Shown: positions 28,735 to 36,730 of the stretch, in pieces
Position numbering within the stretch: position 1 is the first letter of the stretch
Layout: the number at the start of each line of letters is the position of its first letter
The notes under the pieces: model-generated
Databases searched by the model: none
What the model was told of the DNA's origin: nothing
What the model saw: only the letters and a program-made list of their open reading frames with translations
IMG/VR virus record: IMGVR_UViG_3300022912_000020
Location: 1-40,607 of that record
Direction: 5' to 3' (one strand)
Length of the DNA stretch: 40,607 bases
DNA from: a virus
Translations under genes and position numbers: made by a program

Positions 28735-30783
28735 ATGGCAGATAACGAAAAAAATAAAAAAGATTCTAGAGTCAAGAGAGCGGTTAATCTTTTTACAAGG
28801 CTTAATAAGATGTTTAGGGATGGCCCAATTATTAAAACAGCCTTATCAGGTGAAATAGATACTGGCTTCTCAAAAGCGTCAATGGCTCATATGATGAACA
28901 GTTCTATTTATAATAGTTCTACAATGTTTAATACGGCTTATGATAGAATGGCAAGGTATTCGGATTTCGCAGAAATGGATTCAGATCCAATTATTTCAGC
29001 AGCATTAAATTTATATTCTGATGAAAGTGTTACTTATGACGAAAATGGCAGTGTTATGAAGATTTTGACGGATAATGATCGAATTAAAGATCTTCTTGAA
29101 ACATTGTTTTTTGACACTCTTAATGTTGAATTTAATATGTGGGGTTGGACAAGAAGCTTATGTAAGTGGGGAGATTGTTTCTTGCTTAACCAAGTTGATC
29201 CTGATTATGGGATTGTCGGGATTCTACCAATTCCAGTTCAAGATGTCGAGAGAGAAGAGGGGTTTGATCTTAAAAATCCAATGGCTGTTAGATATCGATG
29301 GGCAACACAAAATAAAGTTTTACAAAATTGGCAAATTAGCCACTTCAGGTTGAATGGTAACGATACGTTTGCTCCATATGGAATGTCCGTTTTAGATGGT
29401 GCTAGAAGGATTTTTAGACAATTAACCTTGTTGGAAGATAGCGTTATGGTGTACAGAATCGTTAGGAGTCCTGAACGACGTGTATTCAAAATAGATGTCG
29501 GAAATATTGCACCTGATGAAGTTCCAATGTATATTGAAAACATTAAAACACAATTAAAGCGAGATCATGTTGTTGATTCATCTAATGGTCAAATTGATTT
29601 AAGGTATTCTGCTTTAAGTACAGAACAAGATTATTATGTTCCTGTTCGTGGTGACAAATCTACAGAGATTGAGACATTGGCTGGTGGAAGCTATACTGGA
29701 GATGTTGAAGACATTGAATATTTTAGGGCGAAACTATTTTCAGCTTTGCAAGTGCCAAAAACGTATCTTGGCTTTGATGATACAATGGGCAAGTCAACGT
29801 TGTCTGCTGAAGATGTTAGGTTCAGTAGGTCTATTCAAAGAATTCAGAGGGTAATAGTTTCTGAATTAACAAAAATAGCAATAATTCATTTATATGCTCA
29901 TGGTTTTGAGGGAGAAGATTTAATTGATTTTGAATTAAAGTTGACAAACCCATCAAATATTGCTGAACAACAAAAGTTAGAACTTTGGAGAACAAGGTTT
30001 GAGATTGCTGGTATGGTTCCTGAACATCACATAGATCGAAAATCCTTGCAAAAGAGAATTTATAAGTTATCTAGTAAGGAAATTGAAAAGATTAATGAAG
30101 GTCTTAAGGAAGATATTTTACTGAATGCAGAGTTAAATGAGTTGTCTAATGGTGTTGAGGATGTCGGCGGTGGTGATGACTTTATGGGCGGTGGGTTTGG
30201 CGGCGGTGGTGGTGGTTTTGACGAAGAGGATTTCGGTGATGAAGATGTTGGTGAGCCTGTAGAAGAGTTGTTTGGTGCTGACGAAGGTGGGATGGCTGCT
30301 GCTGGTGCTGGTGATGTTGGTGGCGGAACGGAGCCTGCGGAGGTCGGCGGGGGAGGCTTGTTTGCCTCTAAGAATATTGTAGGCGGTGATTTGTTGGTTG
30401 AGATTGAAGATGATGAAGAGAGTGACGAAACAGAAAAAGATGAACGGACTTCTGCTGATCGTGGTGAAGAGTATAGGTTGAAACATAACCGTAATCGTCG
30501 TGAACATCACGGCCCAGAAAGTTTAGCATCGTCTGATCTTAATAACATTGCTGATTTAAACACAAGCATATATTCAAAACGTAGTAGAAAGAACTTGTTG
30601 GAACCTGATATGTCTGTTGAATCAGAGGAAGTAGTTGGTTCTGTTTTTGATGAGGAATATGTAAAAAGAAGTGATTTTGAGGTCAAGCGATTAATTAATT
30701 CTCTGAAAGATGACACTTCTTTTAATAGTAGAGTAAAACAATTGAACGAAGATGAAAATAACAATAAATTGGAGGAAGAATAG
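28735..30783 (+). CDS. Portal protein (T4 gp20-like) with Gly/acidic C-terminal extension
   Basis: The 682-residue product shows the gp20-type core: DSDPIISAALNLYSDESV near the N-terminus, then VYRIVRSPERRVFKIDVGNI, YSALSTEQDYYVPVRGDKST and FRAKLFSALQVPKTYLGFDD. These belong to the clip, stem and wing parts of the dodecameric ring at the head vertex through which DNA enters and leaves. After about residue 465 comes a long tail: a Gly/Asp/Glu-rich stretch (nucleotides about 30160-30360, locally much richer in G than the rest of the window), a patch with basic residues (YRLKHNRNRREHH), and a charged C-terminus. T4 gp20 is 524 residues, so the extension accounts for the excess. ATG 28735 has AGAGG upstream. 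Terminase precedes it and the head cluster follows. Confidence 0.92.
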   Translation: MADNEKNKKDSRVKRAVNLFTRLNKMFRDGPIIKTALSGEIDTGFSKASMAHMMNSSIYNSSTMFNTAYDRMARYSDFAEMDSDPIISAALNLYSDESVTYDENGSVMKILTDNDRIKDLLETLFFDTLNVEFNMWGWTRSLCKWGDCFLLNQVDPDYGIVGILPIPVQDVEREEGFDLKNPMAVRYRWATQNKVLQNWQISHFRLNGNDTFAPYGMSVLDGARRIFRQLTLLEDSVMVYRIVRSPERRVFKIDVGNIAPDEVPMYIENIKTQLKRDHVVDSSNGQIDLRYSALSTEQDYYVPVRGDKSTEIETLAGGSYTGDVEDIEYFRAKLFSALQVPKTYLGFDDTMGKSTLSAEDVRFSRSIQRIQRVIVSELTKIAIIHLYAHGFEGEDLIDFELKLTNPSNIAEQQKLELWRTRFEIAGMVPEHHIDRKSLQKRIYKLSSKEIEKINEGLKEDILLNAELNELSNGVEDVGGGDDFMGGGFGGGGGGFDEEDFGDEDVGEPVEELFGADEGGMAAAGAGDVGGGTEPAEVGGGGLFASKNIVGGDLLVEIEDDEESDETEKDERTSADRGEEYRLKHNRNRREHHGPESLASSDLNNIADLNTSIYSKRSRKNLLEPDMSVESEEVVGSVFDEEYVKRSDFEVKRLINSLKDDTSFNSRVKQLNEDENNNKLEEE

Positions 30784-30785
30784 AA

Positions 30786-31634
30786 ATGGAAAAATCTATT
30801 TCTCATAATAAAAAACGAAACGTTGCACTTATTTGTGAATTTTTTATTAGGTATGTTTCTAAATGCTTAATAGACGAAGATTTCCATGAGGCTGAGAGGG
30901 CTGTAGAAGTTTTCGATAGAAACTTTCATGATGACTCATTAATCAAGCAAGAGTTAAGAATTGTTTCTGCTATAACTGACACAAACATAAAGACAAAAGA
31001 AGCTGCATATAGAATCCTCTCAGAAATTAAAGGGGCAGTATCTAAAGTTAATTTTAAAAGGGTAGAAAAAGAAAAGAGCAAGTTAATTAAAGAGATTAAT
31101 TATAGCTTTGGTCCATCTTTTTACAATGAGCGGGTTGACAATTATGATAAATTTGCCTCTATTCATAATTTATTAAATGAATATAGGGGAAATGGAAGTA
31201 TTAATAATAAAGCGCATATTGTTAAGTTTGAAGAAGATGTTGTTGAATATCTTTTAAAGGAAGACAAGGTTGCAAGTAAGTTTGAGGTCAGCAACAAAGA
31301 TGTCTATAATAATGTTGTTATTTCTGTTATGAAGAAAAAGTTTTTTGAAAAATATAATAACAAGTTAAATGATGTTCAAATTAGATTGTTGGCTGCAAAG
31401 ACTGGTATATTAAATGATTCTATTGAGAATGTTGTTGTTGAATCAAAAATAGAAATAAGGAAGGCTTTAAATGTTTTGAAGGAAAGCAATGATATTCTTG
31501 AAAGTGATATAACAATGAAGGCTATTAACGAGGTAGAGGGTTATTTTGATAATAATGACATGAAGATTGGCAGTGAACAATGTGTTAAATGCTGGCTTAA
31601 TGCAGCAGAATTTATTAACGAAGCAAATAAATAA
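30786..31634 (+). CDS. Uncharacterised helical head-cluster protein (282 aa)
   Basis: ATG 30786 lies two bases after the portal stop, with GGAGGAAG inside the portal's last codons as SD, so the two are probably co-expressed. The protein is almost wholly alpha-helical and charged, with many Lys, Glu, Asn and Asp and repeated amphipathic stretches. An early hydrophobic helix contains LICEFFIRYV. It lacks the early (L/I)-x-E site of its downstream neighbours; the nearest is CLIDE at about residue 28. Scaffold, core or neck assembly roles are possible from position between portal and protease. I do not recognise a family. Confidence 0.6.
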   Translation: MEKSISHNKKRNVALICEFFIRYVSKCLIDEDFHEAERAVEVFDRNFHDDSLIKQELRIVSAITDTNIKTKEAAYRILSEIKGAVSKVNFKRVEKEKSKLIKEINYSFGPSFYNERVDNYDKFASIHNLLNEYRGNGSINNKAHIVKFEEDVVEYLLKEDKVASKFEVSNKDVYNNVVISVMKKKFFEKYNNKLNDVQIRLLAAKTGILNDSIENVVVESKIEIRKALNVLKESNDILESDITMKAINEVEGYFDNNDMKIGSEQCVKCWLNAAEFINEANK

Positions 31635-31648
31635 GAGGAATATATAAG

Positions 31649-31969
31649 ATGAATAAGAAAGAAAAGAAATTTTTAAGAAAATTGTTTGAAAGTGCAATTG
31701 AACAAAAAAATGAAATTCTAAATGAAGAGAAGGTTGTTATTAATAATAAATTGTTGGCTTCTGTTGGCATTATTAAGAGGGATATAAATAAAAAGGAAAG
31801 GGCTTTAATTGAAAATAAAGAGCTTAACCTGTATGAAGTCATGTTTATTACTGAAGATAACAAGGAAAAGATTTTAGTAGTGCTAGCTGAATCAGTTGAC
31901 GACGTAGAGGGTAAAATAATGCAAGAGAATTCTAGTTGTGAAATCCTTGCTATTGAACAGGTGGGTTAA
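31649..31969 (+). CDS. Small head-cluster protein with capsid-targeting-like N-terminus (106 aa)
   Basis: ATG 31649 has AGAGGA as SD. The N-terminal 30 residues form a basic then acidic helix with two candidate (L/I)-x-E protease sites, LFE at residues 12-14 and LNE at 24-26. The second half, YEVMFITEDNKEKILVVLAESVDDVEGKI, looks like a small alpha/beta domain. Position and N-terminus suggest a packaged or core protein processed by the prohead protease at 36731-37369. This is inference; no family is recognised. Confidence 0.55.
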   Translation: MNKKEKKFLRKLFESAIEQKNEILNEEKVVINNKLLASVGIIKRDINKKERALIENKELNLYEVMFITEDNKEKILVVLAESVDDVEGKIMQENSSCEILAIEQVG

Positions 31970-31973
31970 TATT

Positions 31974-32609
31974 ATGAGTAATAATGATCTGAATTTATCA
32001 ATAAAGAGTTATTTTGAACATATCTTAAATGAACAAGTTGTTTTTGATAGCACACCAAACTTTGAAGAAATTACAGCAAGGTTGTCAAAGCAAACATTAG
32101 CCTCAAACGCTCAGTTGAGAGATTTGTTGGACGGTGTTTTGTTTGCAAAAAGGGAGGCTTTGGCAAAGGCCATTGAGATTATAGAAGAGAAGGTTGACAA
32201 TAGACGAATTCAGGTTTGTGGTATAAAGACAGATGAAGAAACTGATGTTAACAATCCTGTTGTTTATTTTTCTGTAGAGCTTATAGACACTGGAGAGGTT
32301 TTTGCTGGCTTTAATTTACATGTTGATTATGATGATTATATGGTGAAGGTCAATTATGATAAAGCTGGACAAAAAAATAGATTAAAGAATATATCATCAA
32401 TCTATGCTAAGGATGTTATTGATAAATTAGGCTCGTTAGAAAGTAATGAATTGTTGGAGATAGACTTAGTTGTTAAAAGGGTCAAGAAGAGGGACAACTA
32501 TATTAATTCTTATTATAAAAAAGTTGATAAATTGTTGTCAGATATGAGTTATTTTGAAATTGCTTTGGTTAAATATATATTGCAGAATGGATATAAAGGA
32601 ATCAAATAA
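31974..32609 (+). CDS. Head-cluster protein with capsid-targeting-like N-terminus (211 aa)
   Basis: I choose ATG 31974, four bases after the previous stop and behind AGGTGG; an in-frame GTG at 31938 would overlap the previous gene and has no SD. The N-terminal helix ends in HILNE (L18-N19-E20), a candidate prohead protease site. The remainder is mixed alpha/beta with the charged stretch AKAIEIIEEKVDNRRIQV and a strand-rich middle (VVYFSVELIDTGEVFAGFNL). The function is unknown. The TAA stop shares bases with the ATG of the next gene region (TAAATG), so translation is probably coupled. Confidence 0.58.
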   Translation: MSNNDLNLSIKSYFEHILNEQVVFDSTPNFEEITARLSKQTLASNAQLRDLLDGVLFAKREALAKAIEIIEEKVDNRRIQVCGIKTDEETDVNNPVVYFSVELIDTGEVFAGFNLHVDYDDYMVKVNYDKAGQKNRLKNISSIYAKDVIDKLGSLESNELLEIDLVVKRVKKRDNYINSYYKKVDKLLSDMSYFEIALVKYILQNGYKGIK

Positions 32610-34448
32610 ATGAGTATTTTGTTAGAAAATATTGATATGCTTCTTGTTGAGTCAAGGGTTAGTGATGCAAAAGAAAAGTTCCCAGAACATAAAGAGAAGG
32701 TAGATTATTTTGCAGAATATTTACCTGGAAATAATAAATATTTGATGTGGGCAATGAGAGAGTGGGTTAAAGATCCAGGCCAAAGTTTATATATTGTTGA
32801 TGCTATTAAAAGATTTAATGATAATGTTCAAAGGTTAACAAATAAAGATATTAACTCTTATAAGTCTTTGGTCGAATTAAGAACAATGTTGAATAATCTA
32901 GATAAAACTAGTAAAGAAAAAAAAGAAGAGTTAAAAATAAGGATGACTGAAAATGCACATATAATTTATAACGATAAAAATTATATGGTTGTGCGACCAT
33001 TAAGTGAAGATGCTAGTTGTTATTATGGAAGGGGAACGCAATGGTGCATATCATATACAAAAAGCGAAAATTATTGGAATCAATATACTTCTAAAGGGAA
33101 GGCGTTTATTTTTGTTTTTAGGAAGAGAGTTATGGGTAATAAGGAGGAAGATGATTTAGGTTATGGTGGCAAGGTAGCTTTAGTGTTTGATGCCAATGCC
33201 GATCTTGAAACTGCTTTTGATGTCTTAGATAGAGAGATAATAGGTCATAGTTTGGGTGGCATATTGTTTGATTTGTTTGATGAAGATGAAGAAATTGTTG
33301 ATATAGTTGAGGATGGCATCAATCAAAGTTTTGACAAGGAATCTCCTGGTAAGGCTATAGAGGAACATTTACAGCAGTTAGTTAATGCCTTTGAACAAGA
33401 TAGTAATGGTTATGTTATGCTGGATTATGATGAATATGATGCTGGGAGGTATGATTTCAGGGGGTATGGTTCCTTTCAGGTTAAGTTACAAAAGGGAGAC
33501 AGATTTAATGAAAGTGGTGCTGGTGAAATTGATGGTACAATTAGTGGTATTTTAAATAACAATTATATTTATACAAGTGATTATATTGAGGTTGATGAGG
33601 AAGGAGACTTTATAAGTGTTAGGTTCGATTTTAATATGGAACAAGATGATGATTATGAGGAGTTTGCTGAACGTATGAAAGAAACTGATGATAGCATAAA
33701 AGATATTGTTGAAAATGGGATAGTTTATGATGCATTGGTTGATGAAGGATATATTATTAGCAAAGATGTTAATCAAGAAAGGTTGATTAGGGGTTTATTT
33801 GGAAAGTCTAAAAAGTTAAAGAATATAGAATATAATGGTGAAGATTCTTTATATAAATATTTTATGGGTTTGGAATTTAAGTTTGATTTAGAGGAGTTGG
33901 CAAGAAAAAAGGGTATAGGTAATTTTAATGCAGATGAGTTTGTTAGTAGTCAGCTAGGTGTGTTTTTAAGTAGTGTATTTAAAAACGTTTTACATGATAG
34001 TGTTATGGGTATGTTGATTAATTTTTCTAAAAAAACATCTTCTAAAGAAAGACAACTTTTTAAGGATAAGATGGGTGAGTTAGAGATTAATTCTTATTTA
34101 GATCCTGCTTCAATAGATAAAAGCGATTTAGATATTACTACTAATGTAAAGAAGACTATGTATAGCGCCAATTGGAATGCAGAATATATTATTAAAAATA
34201 AGGGTATATATGAAAATGTTTTTATTGAATTAAAAAGAAAGTCACAAAGAGACATAAATAAGGTTTATGGGTATTTAAATGGTATTGTTGGGTTGGATCA
34301 AAATATAAATATATTGTATGATGATTTATATAAAAAGTTATTAACTTTTATTGATGTGGCTATGTCTAATTATGTTAAAAAAGAGAATTATGAATTTAAT
34401 AGAGAGTATAAGAAAAATCTAATTAACTCTAAAATTATTGGGAGATAA
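32610..34448 (+). CDS. Large head-cluster protein with SCYYG/WC module (612 aa)
   Basis: It begins at the TAAATG junction with AAGGA upstream. The N-terminus (MSILLENIDMLLVESR) is an amphipathic helix with L12-V13-E14 as a candidate protease site. Residues 39-200 form a module shared with the product of 35604-36677: GNNKYLMW at 40-47, then a helical linker, then DASCYYGRGTQWCISY at 134-149 (C137, C146), then beta strands through KVALVFD. After that an acidic region and a 250-residue unrecognised C-terminus follow. I recall similar YG-x-x-T-x-W-C segments in other large phages without a known function. It is probably packaged in the head, possibly delivered with the DNA; that is inference. The conserved Cys, Trp and Tyr could mark a catalytic or metal site, which I cannot prove. 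Confidence 0.65.
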   Translation: MSILLENIDMLLVESRVSDAKEKFPEHKEKVDYFAEYLPGNNKYLMWAMREWVKDPGQSLYIVDAIKRFNDNVQRLTNKDINSYKSLVELRTMLNNLDKTSKEKKEELKIRMTENAHIIYNDKNYMVVRPLSEDASCYYGRGTQWCISYTKSENYWNQYTSKGKAFIFVFRKRVMGNKEEDDLGYGGKVALVFDANADLETAFDVLDREIIGHSLGGILFDLFDEDEEIVDIVEDGINQSFDKESPGKAIEEHLQQLVNAFEQDSNGYVMLDYDEYDAGRYDFRGYGSFQVKLQKGDRFNESGAGEIDGTISGILNNNYIYTSDYIEVDEEGDFISVRFDFNMEQDDDYEEFAERMKETDDSIKDIVENGIVYDALVDEGYIISKDVNQERLIRGLFGKSKKLKNIEYNGEDSLYKYFMGLEFKFDLEELARKKGIGNFNADEFVSSQLGVFLSSVFKNVLHDSVMGMLINFSKKTSSKERQLFKDKMGELEINSYLDPASIDKSDLDITTNVKKTMYSANWNAEYIIKNKGIYENVFIELKRKSQRDINKVYGYLNGIVGLDQNINILYDDLYKKLLTFIDVAMSNYVKKENYEFNREYKKNLINSKIIGR

Positions 34449-34454
34449 AAATAA

Positions 34455-34781
34455 ATGAAAGTAAAGCTAACAAAAGGTGAACTTAAAGATATTTTAAAGG
34501 AAGAGGTTAAGTATAATGCAAATTTAGGTTTGGATGCATTTAAAAACAGTCCTGATTTTAAGAGTGTTATTGAGGATGTGATTATTGCGATGAAAGGTTT
34601 TTCAAACACAACCCCAGTTGGGTTCTTTGAGTTGGTTAAACAAAGATATGAAATTGATCTTTATAAGACTTTTAGTGAATTTAATGATAATTTAAAAGAT
34701 ACATATAATAATCTTTATGGTGATGTGTTTAAAAGGGAAAAAATTAAACAATCAATTGAAGATAACAAGGTAGGGGAATAA
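34455..34781 (+). CDS. Small head-cluster protein with capsid-targeting-like N-terminus (108 aa)
   Basis: ATG 34455 has GGGAG upstream. The N-terminus MKVKLTKGELKDILKEE closely follows a pattern I recall from large aquatic phages (M-K-x-x-x-T-K-x-x-L-x-x-I-x-x-E-E), with the candidate cleavage L14-K15-E16. The remaining 90 residues are helical and charged with no recognised domain. Stop to next ATG is six bases. The likely fate is targeting to the prohead interior and trimming by the protease; that is inference. Confidence 0.58.
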   Translation: MKVKLTKGELKDILKEEVKYNANLGLDAFKNSPDFKSVIEDVIIAMKGFSNTTPVGFFELVKQRYEIDLYKTFSEFNDNLKDTYNNLYGDVFKREKIKQSIEDNKVGE

Positions 34782-34787
34782 ATAAAA

Positions 34788-35159
34788 ATGAAAATTAATG
34801 TAAGTGAATTTGCAAATTTTTTAAAAGAAGAGTTAAATAAAGCTAAAAAAAGTGGCAAACTTGATCAGGCATTGAAAGTTGTTAATGAGTTTAAAGAAAA
34901 GTTATATCCTGGCTTTGGTCCTGAAATTGAAATTGAGTTCGATAATTTTCCAGTTTCTTTTTATGTTGTTGAGAAGATTGGAAGGACTGATTCACCTAGC
35001 TTGGGGGATATTGTATATGAGTCTAACATTGTGCAATTAATGAGGGCTGCAAAGGGTGGACTAGATCCAGAACATATTCATGGTATATATTTAAGCAAAG
35101 ATGATGCCCTGAAGAGGGCTAAACAATTAATTTCTGGAGGAAATGAAGATGATGTTTAA
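34788..35159 (+). CDS. Small head-cluster protein with capsid-targeting-like N-terminus (123 aa)
   Basis: ATG 34788 follows GGGGA. The opening helix MKINVSEFANFLKEELNK holds a candidate protease site L12-K13-E14. A second part, GPEIEIEFDNFPVSFYVVEKIG, is strand-rich and shows some resemblance to IGIQIKFDNDGFVLYYIVADV in the next product, so the two small proteins may be distant paralogues. The C-terminus, DPEHIHGIYLSKDDALKRAKQLI, is helical. The gene overlaps the next by 11 bases. Function unknown. Confidence 0.58.
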   Translation: MKINVSEFANFLKEELNKAKKSGKLDQALKVVNEFKEKLYPGFGPEIEIEFDNFPVSFYVVEKIGRTDSPSLGDIVYESNIVQLMRAAKGGLDPEHIHGIYLSKDDALKRAKQLISGGNEDDV

Positions 35160-35517
35160 TAAAGATGTTGGTATGATTGATTATCAACAATCAGCAATTA
35201 AAACAATTATAGACAGTCTGGAAAGTATGAACCCAAACATAGGCATCCAAATAAAGTTTGATAATGATGGGTTTGTTTTATATTATATTGTTGCTGATGT
35301 AATTGATTATAAGGGTTCTCCAAAATATAAACAATGTTTTGAACAAGGTTATGAGATTTTGGATGATACTGAAAAAATTCTCAAGAAAAAATATAAAGAG
35401 TCGGTTGGTGAAACTTTAAAAATTAAGCAAGAAAGTGAGTCAGAATCGTTTGAGGCGCTTTCTCCTGCTCTTAGTAGGTACTACATTAGAATTTTTAGAA
35501 AATACATTGTGAGCTAA
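35149..35517 (+). CDS. Small head-cluster protein (122 aa)
   Basis: Three in-frame ATG codons lie at 35143, 35149 and 35152. TCTGGAGG ends at 35140, so ATG 35149 (eight-base spacer) or 35152 fits best. The gene overlaps the previous one by 11 bases. Unlike its neighbours it has no clear early (L/I)-x-E site. Its middle (IGIQIKFDNDGFVLYYIVADV) resembles a segment of the preceding product, which hints at a duplication. The C-terminus is Ser/Glu-rich then basic (RYYIRIFRKYIVS). Function unknown. Confidence 0.55.
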   Translation: MMFNKDVGMIDYQQSAIKTIIDSLESMNPNIGIQIKFDNDGFVLYYIVADVIDYKGSPKYKQCFEQGYEILDDTEKILKKKYKESVGETLKIKQESESESFEALSPALSRYYIRIFRKYIVS

Positions 35518-35551
35518 ATTTGATTTTTTTGGTATTGATATGGAGGCTTAT

Positions 35552-35587
35552 ATGTGTAATAAAAAAAGGTCAATTTTAAACTTGTGA
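35552..35587 (+). CDS. Possible 11-codon mini-gene or leader peptide
   Basis: In the 86-base gap between two head genes, GGAGG (35542-35546) stands five bases before ATG 35552. The frame reads MCNKKRSILNL and ends at TGA 35585-35587, 16 bases before the GTG start of the next gene. The SD is as good as those of real genes. It could be a leader that couples translation, a decayed gene remnant, or chance. Confidence 0.25.
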   Translation: MCNKKRSILNL

Positions 35588-35603
35588 TAAGAGGTGCTTC
35601 TTT

Positions 35604-36677
35604 GTGAACTTATTAGAAAAATATATTAGATTATTGTTGGCTGAGGGAAGGTTGGAGGATGTTCGGAATAAATATTTTAACAACAAAGATCTTGTTAACA
35701 ATTTATCTAGTCAAGATCCGTCAGGTAACAATAAATATCTTTTATGGATGACTCGACAAGTTGTTTATGGTGGGGAAAATGAGGCGAGTGTTATTGACTT
35801 GGTTAATAAATTTCATAAAAACACTCAAAGGCTGAAGGGTGATAAGAAGGACTTATATAAATATAATAGTTTGAGCGATCTTGGAAGTGAATTAAGCAAA
35901 GTTTCAGACTCTTCAAAGCGTCAACAAAAAAAAGCTGTAAAGAAACAGGGTGCAGACATTGTATTTGAGAATGATGAAGTTGTGGTATTAATTCCGAAGA
36001 CTCATAAAGCCAGTTGTTATTATGGAAGCAATACGAAGTGGTGTACGGCATGGAAGAACAACTCAAGTCATTTTGAAAAATATTTAGGAGAAGTAACATT
36101 ATATTACATATTGCCAAAAGATGGTGGGGAGAAGGTTGCAGTTGCGGTTGGTGAGGGTGATAGCAAAGAGGTGTTTGATTCTAAGGATAATGAGAAGAAT
36201 TTAAGTTGGCTGAAAGGCAAGTTGCAACAATATAACATTCCAAGTTCGATATTTAAGTATGTTCCATTTACGGGGATGATAAGAAAGGATGATGGGACAA
36301 TATTGTGGTATCTAAATGGACTTCTTCATCGAACTGATGGTCCTGCAATTGAAACTCCTGGTGGATTGAGATCGTGGTATCTAAACGGAGAGCGCCATCG
36401 AGAAGATGGTCCTGCAATTGAGTGGGCTGATGGAACAAAAGAATGGTGGTTGAATGGAAAGCTTCATCGAAAAGATGGTCCTGCTATTGAAGACTCTGAT
36501 GAATCAAAAAAATGGTATTTAAATGGAAAGCTTCATCGAACTGATGGCCCTGCTATTGAGTGGTTTAGTGGAATAAAAGAATGGTATCTAAAGGATAAAA
36601 GACATTCAGAAAGTAGGTACTGGCAAGAAGTGGGGTTAGATAAGAAAGAAGAGTATTATAAGGGATTAAAAAAATAA
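35604..36677 (+). CDS. Head-cluster protein with SCYYG/WC module and MORN/YwqK-like repeats (357 aa)
   Basis: The start is GTG 35604, with AAGAGGTG upstream; the N-terminus MNLLEKYIRLLLAEGR carries L12-A13-E14, a candidate protease site. Residues 40-195 are collinear with the product of 32610-34448: GNNKYLLW at 41-48 and KASCYYGSNTKWCTAW at 135-150 (C138, C147). From residue 235 four 23-residue repeats follow, of the type W-Y-L-N-G-x-x-H-R-x-D-G-P-A-I-E, then a degenerate fifth. These resemble the MORN-variant repeats of the YwqK antitoxin-like family, also seen in some phages, giant viruses and intracellular bacteria, where they probably form beta-hairpins for protein contacts. It may be a head-packaged effector with its own recognition domain; that is inference. 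No toxin domain is recognised with certainty. Confidence 0.68.
   Translation: MNLLEKYIRLLLAEGRLEDVRNKYFNNKDLVNNLSSQDPSGNNKYLLWMTRQVVYGGENEASVIDLVNKFHKNTQRLKGDKKDLYKYNSLSDLGSELSKVSDSSKRQQKKAVKKQGADIVFENDEVVVLIPKTHKASCYYGSNTKWCTAWKNNSSHFEKYLGEVTLYYILPKDGGEKVAVAVGEGDSKEVFDSKDNEKNLSWLKGKLQQYNIPSSIFKYVPFTGMIRKDDGTILWYLNGLLHRTDGPAIETPGGLRSWYLNGERHREDGPAIEWADGTKEWWLNGKLHRKDGPAIEDSDESKKWYLNGKLHRTDGPAIEWFSGIKEWYLKDKRHSESRYWQEVGLDKKEEYYKGLKK
36306..36581 (+). repeat. Four tandem 69-bp coding repeats (23-residue WYLNG/HR.DGPAIE units)
   Basis: Beginning at the TGG at 36306, four in-frame units of 69 bases run to 36581, with a fifth, decayed unit after it. Blocks such as cttcatcgaa and gatggtcctgc recur almost unchanged between units, so the copies are fairly young or homogenised by recombination, and copy number may vary between related phages. 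Confidence 0.85.
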
Positions 36678-36730
36678 AAAGTAAATTTAATAAAATTGAA
36701 TATAATTATAATTAGCTGAGGAATTTAAGT

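Noticed and set aside
33852-33859. TATAAATA, the T4 late promoter motif.
   Set aside because: It lies within a coding sequence. In such AT-rich DNA this motif occurs by chance, and I saw no consistent placement upstream of genes.
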